DNA of 64,000 bases from positions 17,514 through 81,513 of the forward strand of contig CAVXWW010000005.1 in NCBI GenBank assembly GCA_963765545.1. The letters are read 5' to 3'. Made by a program: the position numbers and the translations under genes. This document shows, in pieces, positions 25,740 through 35,096 of this stretch. Positions within the stretch are counted from its first letter, which is position 1; every line of letters begins with the position of its first letter. The notes beneath the pieces are model-generated. The model was given only the letters and a program-made list of their open reading frames with translations. It was not told the origin of the DNA and ran no database searches. Source of the DNA: JARRPM01 sp963765545 (GTDB lineage Bacteria; Pseudomonadota; Gammaproteobacteria; Pseudomonadales; Halieaceae).

Positions 25740-26005
25740 CAGATGACCATTTGCACCCGGCCGGTGCCCAGCAAATCCTGGTGCAGGGCCTCGAGCTGAT
25801 CTGGGCCGGTGGCGGTAATAGTGATGGTAATGGCGGTAAACGTACCCTTGCTGGATGCCCTCGCGGCGATTCCCGCGCGGTCGAATCCCGGGGCGTGACG
25901 CTCAAAGACCTCGACGATAACTTCGGTGAGGTCTTCTGAGCTGCGAGCGAGAACCTTGATAGGGTAATCACAGGGAAATTCTATCTTCGGGGGTTCCTGC
26001 TCCAT
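25739..26005 (-). CDS. ybeD: YbeD/DUF493 family protein
   Basis: Small protein of 88 residues beginning MEQEPPKIEFPCDYPIKVL, the family's conserved start. It has a ferredoxin-like ACT-type fold in the E. coli homologue and is regularly placed directly upstream of lipB, where it is thought to help lipoylation or regulate it. The ATG at 26003-26005 fits homologues; a longer frame overlaps dacA. Function not proven. Confidence 0.92.
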   Translation of the reverse strand: MEQEPPKIEFPCDYPIKVLARSSEDLTEVIVEVFERHAPGFDRAGIAARASSKGTFTAITITITATGPDQLEALHQDLLGTGRVQMVI

Positions 26006-26027
26006 GGCACTACTCCAGCGACTGGCC

Positions 26028-27185
26028 TCAGGTAGCAAAAAGACCGGCAATCCACATCAGTAAGGTATCCCACAAGCGGGCAAAGAAACCCGCCGGCTCC
26101 ACTGCCGCCAACGCCACCACGGGCGCCTGGAATACGTTTTGCCCCGCAACGCTTAGTGTCACGGTGCCCACGGTATCCCCCATCGCAATAGGTGCTACCA
26201 GCTCCGGCTCAAGGCTGACGGTGGTGGTCAGGTTTTTCGATTTGCCGCGCGGCAGCGTCAGTATGGTCTCATCGACCAGGCCCACCGGCAGATAGTCCTG
26301 CTGCCCCTTCCAGACCCGGGGTTTCTCCAGCTCTTTCATGGACTCGAACACCTCGACGGTTTCGAAGAAGCGGAACCCGTAATTGAGCAGGCTACGGGTC
26401 TCGTTCTTGCGCGCCTTGGTGCTCTCGGTTCCCATCACCACCGATATCAGGCGCATGCCGCGTCGCTTGGCCGAGGCAACCAGACAGTATCCCGCGGCTT
26501 CTGTGTGGCCGGTTTTGAGGCCATCTACCGACCCGTCCTCTCCCAGTAGTGAATTGCGGTTATATTGCTTGATATCGTTATAGGTAAACTCCGGCTCCTT
26601 GTAGATCGCGTAGTGATCCGGAAAGTCGTTGATAATTGCAGCGGCAAGGATGGCCAGATCGCGGGTGGTCACCACATGGTCCGGGTCCGGCAGGCCGTGG
26701 GAATTGACGAAATAGGAACCGCTCATACCCAGCGCCTCGGCCTGGGTATTCATCATCTCCGCGAAAACCGCCTCGCTGCCAGCCACATGCTCAGCCACCG
26801 CAACTGTTGCGTCGTTGCCGGAGGAAATCACGATGCCTCGCTCCAGGTCTTCGATGCTGACATCCTTGCCAGGCTCTATCCACATCAATGAGGAGCCGGC
26901 GAACACGGGGTTTTGCGACCAGGCATTTTCGCTGACCGTCACCATGTCATCCTGATTGATACGCCCCGCTTCCATTTCGCTCGCCAGGACGTAGGCGGTC
27001 ATCATCTTGGTGAGACTGGCCGGGGGCAGCGGCATATCGGGATTGTGTTCCGCCAGCACTGCGCCGCTGGTGGCATCCACCAGAATATAAGCAGTGGCCT
27101 CTATCTGGGGCGGTGAAGGCACCGAATCCTGTGCCTGGGCGCTCAGGATGACAATGGTAAAGAGGAACGCAATCAGTTTTTTCAT
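26028..27185 (-). CDS. dacA: D-alanyl-D-alanine carboxypeptidase (PBP5/6 type)
   Basis: Periplasmic, membrane-attached enzyme of 385 residues that trims the terminal D-Ala of peptidoglycan pentapeptides. The ATG at 27183-27185 gives a normal signal peptide (MKKLIAFLFTIVILSAQAQ). Active-site motifs are SLTK (PPASLTKMMTAY), SGN (ISSGNDATV) and KTG (DGLKTGHTEAAGYC). The C-terminal end is hydrophobic (FARLWDTLLMWIAGLFAT), the amphipathic membrane anchor of PBP5. Upstream frame extension to 27350 is not supported. Confidence 0.97.
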   Translation of the reverse strand: MKKLIAFLFTIVILSAQAQDSVPSPPQIEATAYILVDATSGAVLAEHNPDMPLPPASLTKMMTAYVLASEMEAGRINQDDMVTVSENAWSQNPVFAGSSLMWIEPGKDVSIEDLERGIVISSGNDATVAVAEHVAGSEAVFAEMMNTQAEALGMSGSYFVNSHGLPDPDHVVTTRDLAILAAAIINDFPDHYAIYKEPEFTYNDIKQYNRNSLLGEDGSVDGLKTGHTEAAGYCLVASAKRRGMRLISVVMGTESTKARKNETRSLLNYGFRFFETVEVFESMKELEKPRVWKGQQDYLPVGLVDETILTLPRGKSKNLTTTVSLEPELVAPIAMGDTVGTVTLSVAGQNVFQAPVVALAAVEPAGFFARLWDTLLMWIAGLFAT

Positions 27186-27288
27186 AATAAAAAGCGGGAG
27201 CCGTGGGTGTTTCCAGAAGGAGCGCATGTTAACCCATGCCCGCCTGCAGAGAAAGAATTGTACGCGGCAGGGCCTGCCATAAGGCGCT

Positions 27289-28128
27289 TTACGGCAGCGG
27301 CTGGCCGCCATCGTACCCCGCCGTGCGCAACTGCCCCTGCACATTTTCAATCTCCTGTGCCCCGGACATGGGACCTATTCGCACCCTGTAAAGCAGGTTC
27401 TCACCGGATTGCACCTGGCTGACAAACACAGGGGGCGAGAGCAGCGCCTGCAAACTGTCCTGCAGCCGCAGGGCTGAACTTTCGGAGCTGTAGGCCCCCA
27501 GCTGCAGATAGCGATAATCGCCGGCAACCTTACCGCGGCGGTCATCGACGCCCACGATATCAATCACCTGGACTTCCACCTGGGCGGTGCCGGATTCCAT
27601 GTAGCCCAGCTTGACGGCGGCACCATAGGACAGATCGATGATGCGATCGGAGTGAAACGGCCCCCGGTCATTGACACGCACCACGATACTCTTGCCATTA
27701 CCAAGGTTGGTAACACGCACATAGCATGGAATAGGCAGGGTCTTGTGGGCGGCGCTGGCCTGGTAGAGGTCGTAAATTTCGCCGTTGGACGTCTCGTGGC
27801 CATGGAACTTGGCACCATACCACGACGCGGTACCCCGCACCTTATAGCCCCTGTGATCGTCCATGATCTGGTAGGTCTCACCGGCAATTGTATAGGGGCT
27901 GGCATTGCCTACCGACAGAATGGGATCCGGCCTCGGTACGGCATCCGCCACGTCAGCCGGCGCAATAGGCGCCGGGGGGGCCCCATCATTGGCCCGCTGG
28001 TAGCGCGATGGTGCGCTCTGCTGCGTCTCGGTTGTTTCCTGCTCCGGCGCTGGCTCGGGCTGGCTGGTGCAGGCAGCGATAGTCAGGACCAGCAGGCCAC
28101 ACAGCGCATACCAGGGGCGCGAACTCAC
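27289..28128 (-). CDS. rlpA: Septal ring lytic transglycosylase-type lipoprotein RlpA
   Basis: Outer-membrane lipoprotein of 279 residues. The signal ends in the lipobox TIAAC (Cys19). The double-psi beta-barrel domain (about 100-190) has GTASWYGAKFHGHETSNGE and RVNDRGPF, including the catalytic Asp of Pseudomonas RlpA. A SPOR domain at the C-terminus (from about 205, YLQLGAYSSESSA) binds denuded glycan strands at septa. It overlaps mltB by four bases. Confidence 0.95.
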   Translation of the reverse strand: MSSRPWYALCGLLVLTIAACTSQPEPAPEQETTETQQSAPSRYQRANDGAPPAPIAPADVADAVPRPDPILSVGNASPYTIAGETYQIMDDHRGYKVRGTASWYGAKFHGHETSNGEIYDLYQASAAHKTLPIPCYVRVTNLGNGKSIVVRVNDRGPFHSDRIIDLSYGAAVKLGYMESGTAQVEVQVIDIVGVDDRRGKVAGDYRYLQLGAYSSESSALRLQDSLQALLSPPVFVSQVQSGENLLYRVRIGPMSGAQEIENVQGQLRTAGYDGGQPLP

Positions 28129-29120
28129 CCTTTATCACCCGCTGCTAGGCGCTGGCTGAGCTGGTAGACACACATGGCGTACATTGCGCTGTGGTTGTAG
28201 CGGGTAATGACATAAAAATTATGGAAGCCCAGCCAGTACTCGTAGCCGCTTTTGAGTTCAAATTCCATAGCCGAGACCATTGCCTCCGGGTCTACCGGTT
28301 TATCGGCCACCACCCCCGCGTCGGCAAATTGAGCCACAGTGTGCTCGGGTTTCAGGTTCTTCCTGCCCTTGACGAACCACTCCCTGGGTACCTCGCCCTC
28401 CACGGTAGCCCCCGCTACCACGATATCGCCCTTGCGCCAGCCATGCTCCTTGAAGTAGTTGGCAACGCTGCCTATGGCGTCCACCGGGTTGTTCCAGATA
28501 TCCGCCACACCGTCACCGTCAAAATCCACGGCGTAATGAAGGAAGCTGCTGGGCATGAACTGCCCGTATCCCATGGCGCCCGCATAGGACCCCTTCAGCG
28601 ACAGCGGATCAAAGCCCTGCTCGCGGGTCAGAATCAGATAGCTCTTGAGTTCCGAGGTAAAAAATTCCGAGCGAGGCGGGTAGTCGAAAGCCAGGGTAGA
28701 GAGGGCGTCAATCACGCGATAGCTGCCGGCGATACGGCCATAATAGGTTTCCACCCCGATAATGGAGACGATGATAGACGCGGGCACGCCGGTTTCGCGT
28801 TCAGCCCGCTCCAGCGTGGCGCGGTGCTCGGAGTAAAACTCCAGTCCCTGGGCCAGGCGTTTTTCATTGAGAAAGATTTCGCGGTATTCATACCAGGGCT
28901 TGCTCTTCTCCGCCGGCCTGGCGATCGCGGTGAGAATACTCTCCTGGCGCTGGGCCGAGGCGAACACCTGCAACAGCTCCTCGCGATCGAAGCCCTGCTC
29001 CTCGACCAGCTGGTCCACCAGCACCAAGGCAGCGGGATGAACAGAATAGTTATCCGCAGCGCAGGAGATGGCACTCCACAAAGAGACAACCACCAGGGCG
29101 ATTTTCAGGCGTAAAAACAT
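28125..29120 (-). CDS. mltB: Lytic murein transglycosylase B
   Basis: Periplasmic transglycosylase of 331 residues that cleaves glycan strands to 1,6-anhydromuramyl ends. Signal peptide at residues 1-21 (ISCA end). The catalytic Glu is in GVETYYGRIAGSY; SYAGAMGYGQFMPSSF and VDFDGDGVADIW are family 3 signatures. The C-terminal half is complete. Unlike E. coli MltB there is no strong lipobox, although the signal ends with a Cys (SCAAD), so it could be soluble or lipid-anchored. Confidence 0.95.
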   Translation of the reverse strand: MFLRLKIALVVVSLWSAISCAADNYSVHPAALVLVDQLVEEQGFDREELLQVFASAQRQESILTAIARPAEKSKPWYEYREIFLNEKRLAQGLEFYSEHRATLERAERETGVPASIIVSIIGVETYYGRIAGSYRVIDALSTLAFDYPPRSEFFTSELKSYLILTREQGFDPLSLKGSYAGAMGYGQFMPSSFLHYAVDFDGDGVADIWNNPVDAIGSVANYFKEHGWRKGDIVVAGATVEGEVPREWFVKGRKNLKPEHTVAQFADAGVVADKPVDPEAMVSAMEFELKSGYEYWLGFHNFYVITRYNHSAMYAMCVYQLSQRLAAGDKG

Positions 29121-29178
29121 ACTTGATTACTCGTTAGTGGATCCAAAAAAATTACCAACCGGAACAGGTTCAAGGCTG

Positions 29179-30300
29179 TCACCGGTGCCCCGCAGACTTT
29201 TCGGTACTAACCGCCATCAGGATGCCAAAACCCGCCATCAGGGTGACTACCGATGTTCCGCCGGCACTCACCAGTGGCAGCGGCACACCTACTACCGGCA
29301 GCAGCCCCGCGACCATGCCCATGTTAACAAAGATATATACAAAAAACGTCAGTGTCAGGCTGCCAGCCATCATCCTGCCGAAACTCGATCCGGCCCTAAT
29401 CCCGATCAGGAAACCCCGCAACAGGATAAGCAGGTAAATACCCATCAGGACCAGCACACCGCGCAGACCAAATTCCTCGGAGAGCACCGCAATTATAAAA
29501 TCTGTATGGCTCTCTGGCAGGAAATCAAGGTGAGACTGGGTACCATTCATCCAGCCCTTGCCCTCCCAGCCCCCGGAGCCGATAGCGGTCTTGGACTGGA
29601 TAATGTTCCAGCCGGCTCCCAGCTTGTCACTCTCGGGATCCAGCATCGTGAGGATTCGCTGTTTCTGGTAGTCCTTGAGCACGAACATCCAGGCCGGCCA
29701 GGCGGAGGCGCCAGCCAGCACTAACGCGCCAAAAATATACTGCCAACCCATTCCCGCAATGAACAGGACGAACAGGCCACTGGCCGCGATCAACAGCGCC
29801 GTCCCCAGGTCGGGCTGTTGCAGGATCAGCGCTGCGGGTACTCCGATAAGACCAAGGCACACCAGGATGTGCATAAAACGCGGGGGCAAGGTGCGGTCCG
29901 CCAGGTAGCAGGCCACGGTCAGGGGCAGCATGAGCTTCATGATCTCGGAGGGCTGGAACCGGAAACCGCCAAGAGACAGCCATCGCTGGGCGCCTTTCGC
30001 GCCCACCCCTACCAGCATTACCGCCACCAGTGTGGCCAGACCCAACAGGTAAAGCCAGGGTGCCCAGCGCATCACTCGTCCCAGGCTGACCTGGGCGACC
30101 GCGAACATCACGAAGTAGCCCAGAAGGAAATAGCGGCCCTGCCGGATAACGGCACCCATATCCTTGCCAGATCCGCTGTACAGCACGATAAGTCCATATG
30201 CGGTCAGGGCCAGCAGCAGCAACAACAAGGGAATATCGACGTGAAAGCGGCGGGCGGCACTGGGGCGCCTGGCCAAATCGGCGGAACCCTGGTGCGGCAT
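29179..30300 (-). CDS. rodA: Rod shape-determining SEDS glycosyltransferase RodA
   Basis: Multi-spanning SEDS-family protein of 373 residues, the peptidoglycan polymerase of the elongasome. About ten transmembrane helices; conserved segments are GAKGAQRWLSLGGFRFQPSE, LQQPDLGTALLI and SHTDFIIAVLSEEFG (with the catalytic Asp of the family nearby). The ATG at 30298-30300 is 13 bases past the mrdA stop and gives the usual short N-terminus; a frame start at 30351 overlaps mrdA. Confidence 0.96.
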   Translation of the reverse strand: MPHQGSADLARRPSAARRFHVDIPLLLLLLALTAYGLIVLYSGSGKDMGAVIRQGRYFLLGYFVMFAVAQVSLGRVMRWAPWLYLLGLATLVAVMLVGVGAKGAQRWLSLGGFRFQPSEIMKLMLPLTVACYLADRTLPPRFMHILVCLGLIGVPAALILQQPDLGTALLIAASGLFVLFIAGMGWQYIFGALVLAGASAWPAWMFVLKDYQKQRILTMLDPESDKLGAGWNIIQSKTAIGSGGWEGKGWMNGTQSHLDFLPESHTDFIIAVLSEEFGLRGVLVLMGIYLLILLRGFLIGIRAGSSFGRMMAGSLTLTFFVYIFVNMGMVAGLLPVVGVPLPLVSAGGTSVVTLMAGFGILMAVSTEKSAGHR

Positions 30301-30313
30301 CTGGCGCAGGTAA

Positions 30314-32164
30314 TCAGCCACCAGCCGCCTCCCCGAACAACCAGGTGTCAATCACCTTGCGGGCGATAGGCGTGGCGGCCGAACTGCCGCCCCCATTCTC
30401 GACAATGATAGCCAGCGCGATTGTGGGCGCTTCCGCCGGAGCAAATGCGATAAACAGGCCGTGGTGTCGATGACGCTCTGCCACATCCGCCTCGTTGTAA
30501 ACCGAGTTCTGGGCGATTCCAATAACCTGTGCTGTCCCTGTCTTGCCCGCCATCACGTACTGGATGCCCTTGGCCAATACCTTGGCAGTGCCGCGCTTGC
30601 CATGCACTACCTCTATCATGCCTTCATAGACCGCCTCCCAGAATTCCTCCGGGACGATAATCGGATCCAGCAACGGCGCCTCAATGGACACACCATCCAC
30701 GGCATGCAACAGGCGCGGTGTATGCCGCACCCCCTTGCTGGCCAGCACACTGGTCGCGACCGCCAACTGCATTGGTGAAGTCAGCATGTAGCCCTGGCCA
30801 ATCCCTGCGCTGATAGTTTCCCCCGGATACCAGGGCTGGCCCATCGCGTCGCGCTTCCAGCGAGTGGAGGGCAACACACCGCGGCGCTCATTAGTGGTGT
30901 CTATGCCGGTGCGCTCGCCCAGGCCAAAGGGTTTGAGCTGCTCGTACATACCATCGATGGTGAGACGCCGTGCAAGGTCATAGAAATAGACGTCACAGGA
31001 TTCCGCGATTGCCATTTTCATATCCACCCGCGGCGCATGCCCGGTACCCCGAATACGCAAAATCCAGTCCCTGTATTTGCGTGAATCACCCGGCAGTGAG
31101 TACCAGCCCGGGTCGGGGACCGTGGTCAGGGGAGTGACCAGGCCCGACTCCAGGCCCGCCATGGACATGAACGGCTTGATGGTCGAACCGGGCGGGTACT
31201 GGCCCTGGATTGCCCGATTGAACAGGGGCACATCCAGCGAATCGCGCAGGGCGCTATAGTCTTTGGAGCTGATGCCATTCACGAACAGGTTGGTATCGAA
31301 CCCGGGCTTGGAGACCAGCGCCAGCACACCGCCGGTGTGCGGATCGATAGCCACCACCGCCCCGCGTCGGTCGCCCAGTGCATCGTCGGCCGCCTGCTGG
31401 ATACGAATATCCAGGTTGAGCACGAGATCCGATCCGGGCTTGGGATCAAACCGCTCCAGCACCCGCAGTACCCGGCCATGGGCATTGGTCTCCACGTTCT
31501 GGTAGCCCACGTCCCCGTGCAGCATATCCTCGTAGTATTTTTCCACCCCTACCTTGCCCACGTGAAAAGTGCCGCGGTAGTCGGACTCGTCCAGGTCCAG
31601 CACCTCCTGCTCGTTGATACGACCCACGTATCCGATGGCATGGGAGAATAGCTCCCCATGGGGGTAATAGCGCAACAGTTGGGCATCCACCACAACCCCG
31701 GGCAGGCGATAGCGATTAACGGCAAGCAGGGCCCGCTCTTCCTGGGTCAGGCGAAACCTCAGTGGCACTGCCTCGTAGGGTCGTCGGCGATTCAGTTTCT
31801 TCTGGAAATTATCGAGATCGCCCTCGCTGATGGGCAGCAAGCTGCCCAGTTCGGCCAGTGTCGCCTCCAGGTCAGGTACCTGTTCGCGGACAATAGACAA
31901 CATATAGCTGGGCCGGTTGTCCGCCAGCAGCACGCCGTTGCGATCGTAGATCAGGCCCCGCTTGGGCGGCAGCGGCTGCAGCTGCACCCGGTTGCGGTCG
32001 GACTGGGTGCGGTAAACCTCGTACTCGGTCACCTGCAATGCATAGTAGCGCGTGAGAATAGCCGCCAGCAGACCGATAACCAGGAGAATGGCTAAGGCGG
32101 TGCGGGCATTGTTGATCCGGGTTTCGCGGTGCGAATCCTTCAGCTGGATGTGCTTTGGTGGCAT
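30314..32164 (-). CDS. mrdA: Penicillin-binding protein 2
   Basis: Monofunctional transpeptidase of 616 residues that cross-links the lateral wall with RodA. One transmembrane helix at about residues 20-42 (ALAILLVIGLLAAI). Active-site motifs are STIK (YPPGSTIKPFM), SCD (AESCDVYF, the SxN position occupied by Ser-Cys-Asp as in other PBP2) and KTG (MAGKTGTAQV). The pedestal domain and length are normal. It lies in the order rlmH-mrdA-rodA-mltB. Confidence 0.97.
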   Translation of the reverse strand: MPPKHIQLKDSHRETRINNARTALAILLVIGLLAAILTRYYALQVTEYEVYRTQSDRNRVQLQPLPPKRGLIYDRNGVLLADNRPSYMLSIVREQVPDLEATLAELGSLLPISEGDLDNFQKKLNRRRPYEAVPLRFRLTQEERALLAVNRYRLPGVVVDAQLLRYYPHGELFSHAIGYVGRINEQEVLDLDESDYRGTFHVGKVGVEKYYEDMLHGDVGYQNVETNAHGRVLRVLERFDPKPGSDLVLNLDIRIQQAADDALGDRRGAVVAIDPHTGGVLALVSKPGFDTNLFVNGISSKDYSALRDSLDVPLFNRAIQGQYPPGSTIKPFMSMAGLESGLVTPLTTVPDPGWYSLPGDSRKYRDWILRIRGTGHAPRVDMKMAIAESCDVYFYDLARRLTIDGMYEQLKPFGLGERTGIDTTNERRGVLPSTRWKRDAMGQPWYPGETISAGIGQGYMLTSPMQLAVATSVLASKGVRHTPRLLHAVDGVSIEAPLLDPIIVPEEFWEAVYEGMIEVVHGKRGTAKVLAKGIQYVMAGKTGTAQVIGIAQNSVYNEADVAERHRHHGLFIAFAPAEAPTIALAIIVENGGGSSAATPIARKVIDTWLFGEAAGG

Positions 32165-32183
32165 CTAATGGTCTGTCAGAAAA

Positions 32184-32654
32184 CTACTCGCGATGATACG
32201 GGTGGTTGACGGTGATTGTCCAAGCCCGGTAGAGCTGTTCGGCCAATAAAACCCGTACAAGGGGGTGCGGCAAGGTCAGGTCGCTTAGCGACCAGCGCGC
32301 TGAAGCGCGCTCCAGGCAGGCGGGGGAGAGGCCATCGGGACCACCGATCAGCAGGCTGTAGTTCTCACCGGACATCTGCCAGGCCTCGAGCTGCTGCGCC
32401 AGCTGACCGGTGGAGACACGCTTGCCCTGCACATCGAGTGCGATGACCTTGTCGCCGCCGGGGATCGCTTTAAGCAACTGCTCACCTTCTCGTTCACACA
32501 ATTGCGTGGGCTTGTCTCCCTGGTTGCGCCGCGCCAGCGGAATCTCACGCCACTGCAGCTTGAATTCGCGCGGCAACCGTCGGCAGTATTCTTCCACGGC
32601 CTGGGTAACCCAGGCCGGCATTTTGGTGCCCACGGCAACAATGCTTATTCGCAT
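32184..32654 (-). CDS. rlmH: 23S rRNA pseudouridine-1915 N3-methyltransferase RlmH
   Basis: SPOUT-family methyltransferase of 156 residues that modifies pseudouridine 1915 of 23S rRNA. The C-terminal SAM-binding knot has LLIGGPDGLSPACL and LTLPHPLVRVLLAEQLYRA. It starts MRISIVAVGTKMP, typical of the family. It shares one base with the rsfS stop. Length is standard. Confidence 0.97.
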   Translation of the reverse strand: MRISIVAVGTKMPAWVTQAVEEYCRRLPREFKLQWREIPLARRNQGDKPTQLCEREGEQLLKAIPGGDKVIALDVQGKRVSTGQLAQQLEAWQMSGENYSLLIGGPDGLSPACLERASARWSLSDLTLPHPLVRVLLAEQLYRAWTITVNHPYHRE

Positions 32655-32989
32655 CAGGCAGACTGGTCGGGATTAACCCAAAGACGCTCCAGGTCGTAGA
32701 AATCGCGGGTGGCGGGCAGCATAACGTGAACCACCACGTCGCCAAAGTCCACCAGCACCCACTCGCCAACGTCCTCACCCTCAACACCCAGGGGACGAAC
32801 CTCGTGCTTCTTCGCCTGCATGCAGACGTTGTCGGCCAGCGACTTCACATGCCGGCTGGAAGTGCCGCTGGCAATGATCAGGAAATCCATGACATCGGTA
32901 AGACCGGTGACATCCAGGGTAACGATATTGACTGCCTTGAGATCCTCCAGCGCGTCAATAACAAGTGTCTTCTGTGCTTCAGCTTCCAT
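32654..32989 (-). CDS. rsfS: Ribosomal silencing factor RsfS
   Basis: Protein of 111 residues (Iojap family) that binds uL14 and blocks subunit joining in starvation. Conserved parts are DALEDLKAVNIVTLDV, FLIIASGTSSRHVKSLAD and WVLVDFGDVVVHVM. It lies between nadD and rlmH with a 44-base gap to nadD, as in most gammaproteobacteria. Confidence 0.97.
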   Translation of the reverse strand: MEAEAQKTLVIDALEDLKAVNIVTLDVTGLTDVMDFLIIASGTSSRHVKSLADNVCMQAKKHEVRPLGVEGEDVGEWVLVDFGDVVVHVMLPATRDFYDLERLWVNPDQSA

Positions 32990-33033
32990 TCGATGTGCTC
33001 ATTCCGGGTGGTGTCGCTTCATCAATTACCTCT

Positions 33034-33693
33034 TCATTGGTAGAGATTGTGAGTTTGAATATAGTCCAGTACCGCCTGCGGTAACAGGTAACGCGGAGAA
33101 CGACCCTGCGCCAGCAGGCTGCGGATTTCAGTTGAGGAGATCGCCAGGGGGCGCAGCTCCTCGATAAGGATACCCCCGTTGGCACGCTGGCGCAGCTCCA
33201 GGGGAGCTGTCATGCGATGCTGGCCCAGCCAGTCAGCGACCGGCCCGGCCAGTGGCAGCTGCCAGCCGGGGCGAGCTATCACCACCACGTGTGCCCAGTC
33301 GAGCAGCTCCTGCCAGCGATGCCAGGTGGCCAGGCCCTGCAGCGCATCGCACCCCATCACCAGGCTCAGGCTGTGGCCCTCCCCCAGCTCATCCCGCAAT
33401 TCAACCAGACTATCTATAGTATAGGAGGTGCCGGTTCGGCGCAGTTCCCTGTCATCACAGCTGAGGCTTGGCTCCCCCGCAACTGCCAGGGATACCATGG
33501 CGGCCCGGTGTGCTGCGCTGACAGCAGGGTTGTCCCGATGCGCTGGCACTGCGCAAGGCATCAAGCGCAACTGCTGCAGTTGCAGGTGCTCTACCAGTTC
33601 CAGGGCGGACCGCAAGTGGCCATAGTGAACGGGGTCAAAGGTGCCGCCGAACACCCCGACGGGGAGTAGCAGCGGGGGAGGCTCCTGGCTCAA
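33034..33693 (-). CDS. nadD: Nicotinate-nucleotide adenylyltransferase NadD
   Basis: Enzyme of 219 residues that makes deamido-NAD from nicotinate mononucleotide and ATP. The nucleotidyltransferase signature GVFGGTFDPVHYGHL occurs near residue 13 and ISSTEIRSLLAQG near the C-terminus. It overlaps the proA stop by four bases and precedes rsfS. Confidence 0.97.
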   Translation of the reverse strand: MSQEPPPLLLPVGVFGGTFDPVHYGHLRSALELVEHLQLQQLRLMPCAVPAHRDNPAVSAAHRAAMVSLAVAGEPSLSCDDRELRRTGTSYTIDSLVELRDELGEGHSLSLVMGCDALQGLATWHRWQELLDWAHVVVIARPGWQLPLAGPVADWLGQHRMTAPLELRQRANGGILIEELRPLAISSTEIRSLLAQGRSPRYLLPQAVLDYIQTHNLYQ

Positions 33694-34949
33694 GTGCGGA
33701 CCTGCCCCTCACCAAATACAACGTATTTCAGGGACGTGAGCCCTTCCAGTCCCACCGGACCGCGCGCATGCAATTTGTCAGTGGAGATACCAATCTCGGC
33801 GCCCAGACCGTATTCAAACCCGTCGGCGAACCGGGTGGACGCATTGACCATTACCGAGCTTGAATCAACCTCGCGCAGAAACCGCATCGCGCGCCCGTGA
33901 TCCCGGGTAATGATGCTGTCGGTGTGCAGGGAACTATACGTATTGATGTGCTCGATCGCCGCCTCGAGACCATCCACCACCCGCACCGCGAGGATGGGGG
34001 CAAGGTACTCCTCCCGCCAATCCTGTTCGGTCGCCGCGGCGGCCTCAGGTAAAATCGCAAGTGCACGCTCGCAACCACGCAGTTCCACGCCTGCCGCTGC
34101 ATACTCCCGGGCCAGCAGTGGTAATAAAGCCTGCGCCTCTGACTCGGCCACCAGCAGGGTCTCCATGGTATTGCAGGTGCCATAGCGCTGGGTCTTGGAA
34201 TTGACCGCGACGGCTATCGCCATCTCGGCATCGGCTCCATCGTCTATATAGACGTGGCAAACGCCATCCAGGTGTTTGATCACCGGCACCCGGGCCTCGG
34301 CGCTGACGCGCTCGATCAGGCTCTTGCCACCGCGCGGCACAATCACATCCACATACTCCGGCATGGTGATCAGCCGGCCCACCGCCGCCCTGTCCGCCGT
34401 GCCCACTACCTGAACTGCGGCCTCGGGCAACCCCGCGGCTCCCAGGCCCCGGGCCAGGCAGGCTGCGATCGCGCAGTTGGAGGCCAAGGCCTCCGAGCCA
34501 CCGCGCAAGATGGTGGCGTTGCCGGACTTGAGACACAGGCTGGCCGCCTCGACGGTCACGTTGGGCCGGGATTCGTAAATGATGCCGATCACCCCCAGGG
34601 GCACCCGCATTCGCCCAACCTGTATGCCGCTGGGCATGGTATTCATATCGGTGATTGCCCCCACCGGATCTGGCAGCTCGGCAACCTGGCGCAGCCCTTC
34701 GAGCATCGTGTCTATGCGCGACGGGGTCAGTTCAAGGCGATCCACCAGGGATGCGGCGAGGCCATTTTCCCTGGCCTGCGCGAGATCCTGCGCATTGGCC
34801 TCGGCCAGCTCGGCGCGTGACCCATCCAGCGCATCCCTGGTAGCCAGCAGGGCGCGGTTGCGGGTGACGGTGCTGGATGCGGCCACGAGGCGCGAAGCAG
34901 CGCGCGCCGCCCGGCCCAGATCTTCCATGTATTGGTCGACATCCATCAC
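33690..34949 (-). CDS. proA: Gamma-glutamyl phosphate reductase
   Basis: NADPH-dependent enzyme of 419 residues, second step of proline synthesis. Aldehyde dehydrogenase-like fold with GVIGIIYESRPNVT, KSGNATILRGGSEA, and the catalytic Cys in TQRYGTCNTMETLLV. The C-terminal GPVGLEGLTSLKYVVFG is the family signature end. Two tandem ATGs (34947-34949 and 34944-34946) make the first residue uncertain. It overlaps nadD. Confidence 0.98.
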   Translation of the reverse strand: MMDVDQYMEDLGRAARAASRLVAASSTVTRNRALLATRDALDGSRAELAEANAQDLAQARENGLAASLVDRLELTPSRIDTMLEGLRQVAELPDPVGAITDMNTMPSGIQVGRMRVPLGVIGIIYESRPNVTVEAASLCLKSGNATILRGGSEALASNCAIAACLARGLGAAGLPEAAVQVVGTADRAAVGRLITMPEYVDVIVPRGGKSLIERVSAEARVPVIKHLDGVCHVYIDDGADAEMAIAVAVNSKTQRYGTCNTMETLLVAESEAQALLPLLAREYAAAGVELRGCERALAILPEAAAATEQDWREEYLAPILAVRVVDGLEAAIEHINTYSSLHTDSIITRDHGRAMRFLREVDSSSVMVNASTRFADGFEYGLGAEIGISTDKLHARGPVGLEGLTSLKYVVFGEGQVRT

Positions 34950-35096
34950 TCAAGAAACCTTGTAGATTGGCAGAGGCCGGCATTATAACCGAACGTCCCG
35001 GACCTTGTGCTAAGCTCAGGCCAGAAATAATCCGCCCCGATTATGCCGGCTACAGACCCCCTATCGCCCCAATAACCCCATCCGACAGGCAGCTAC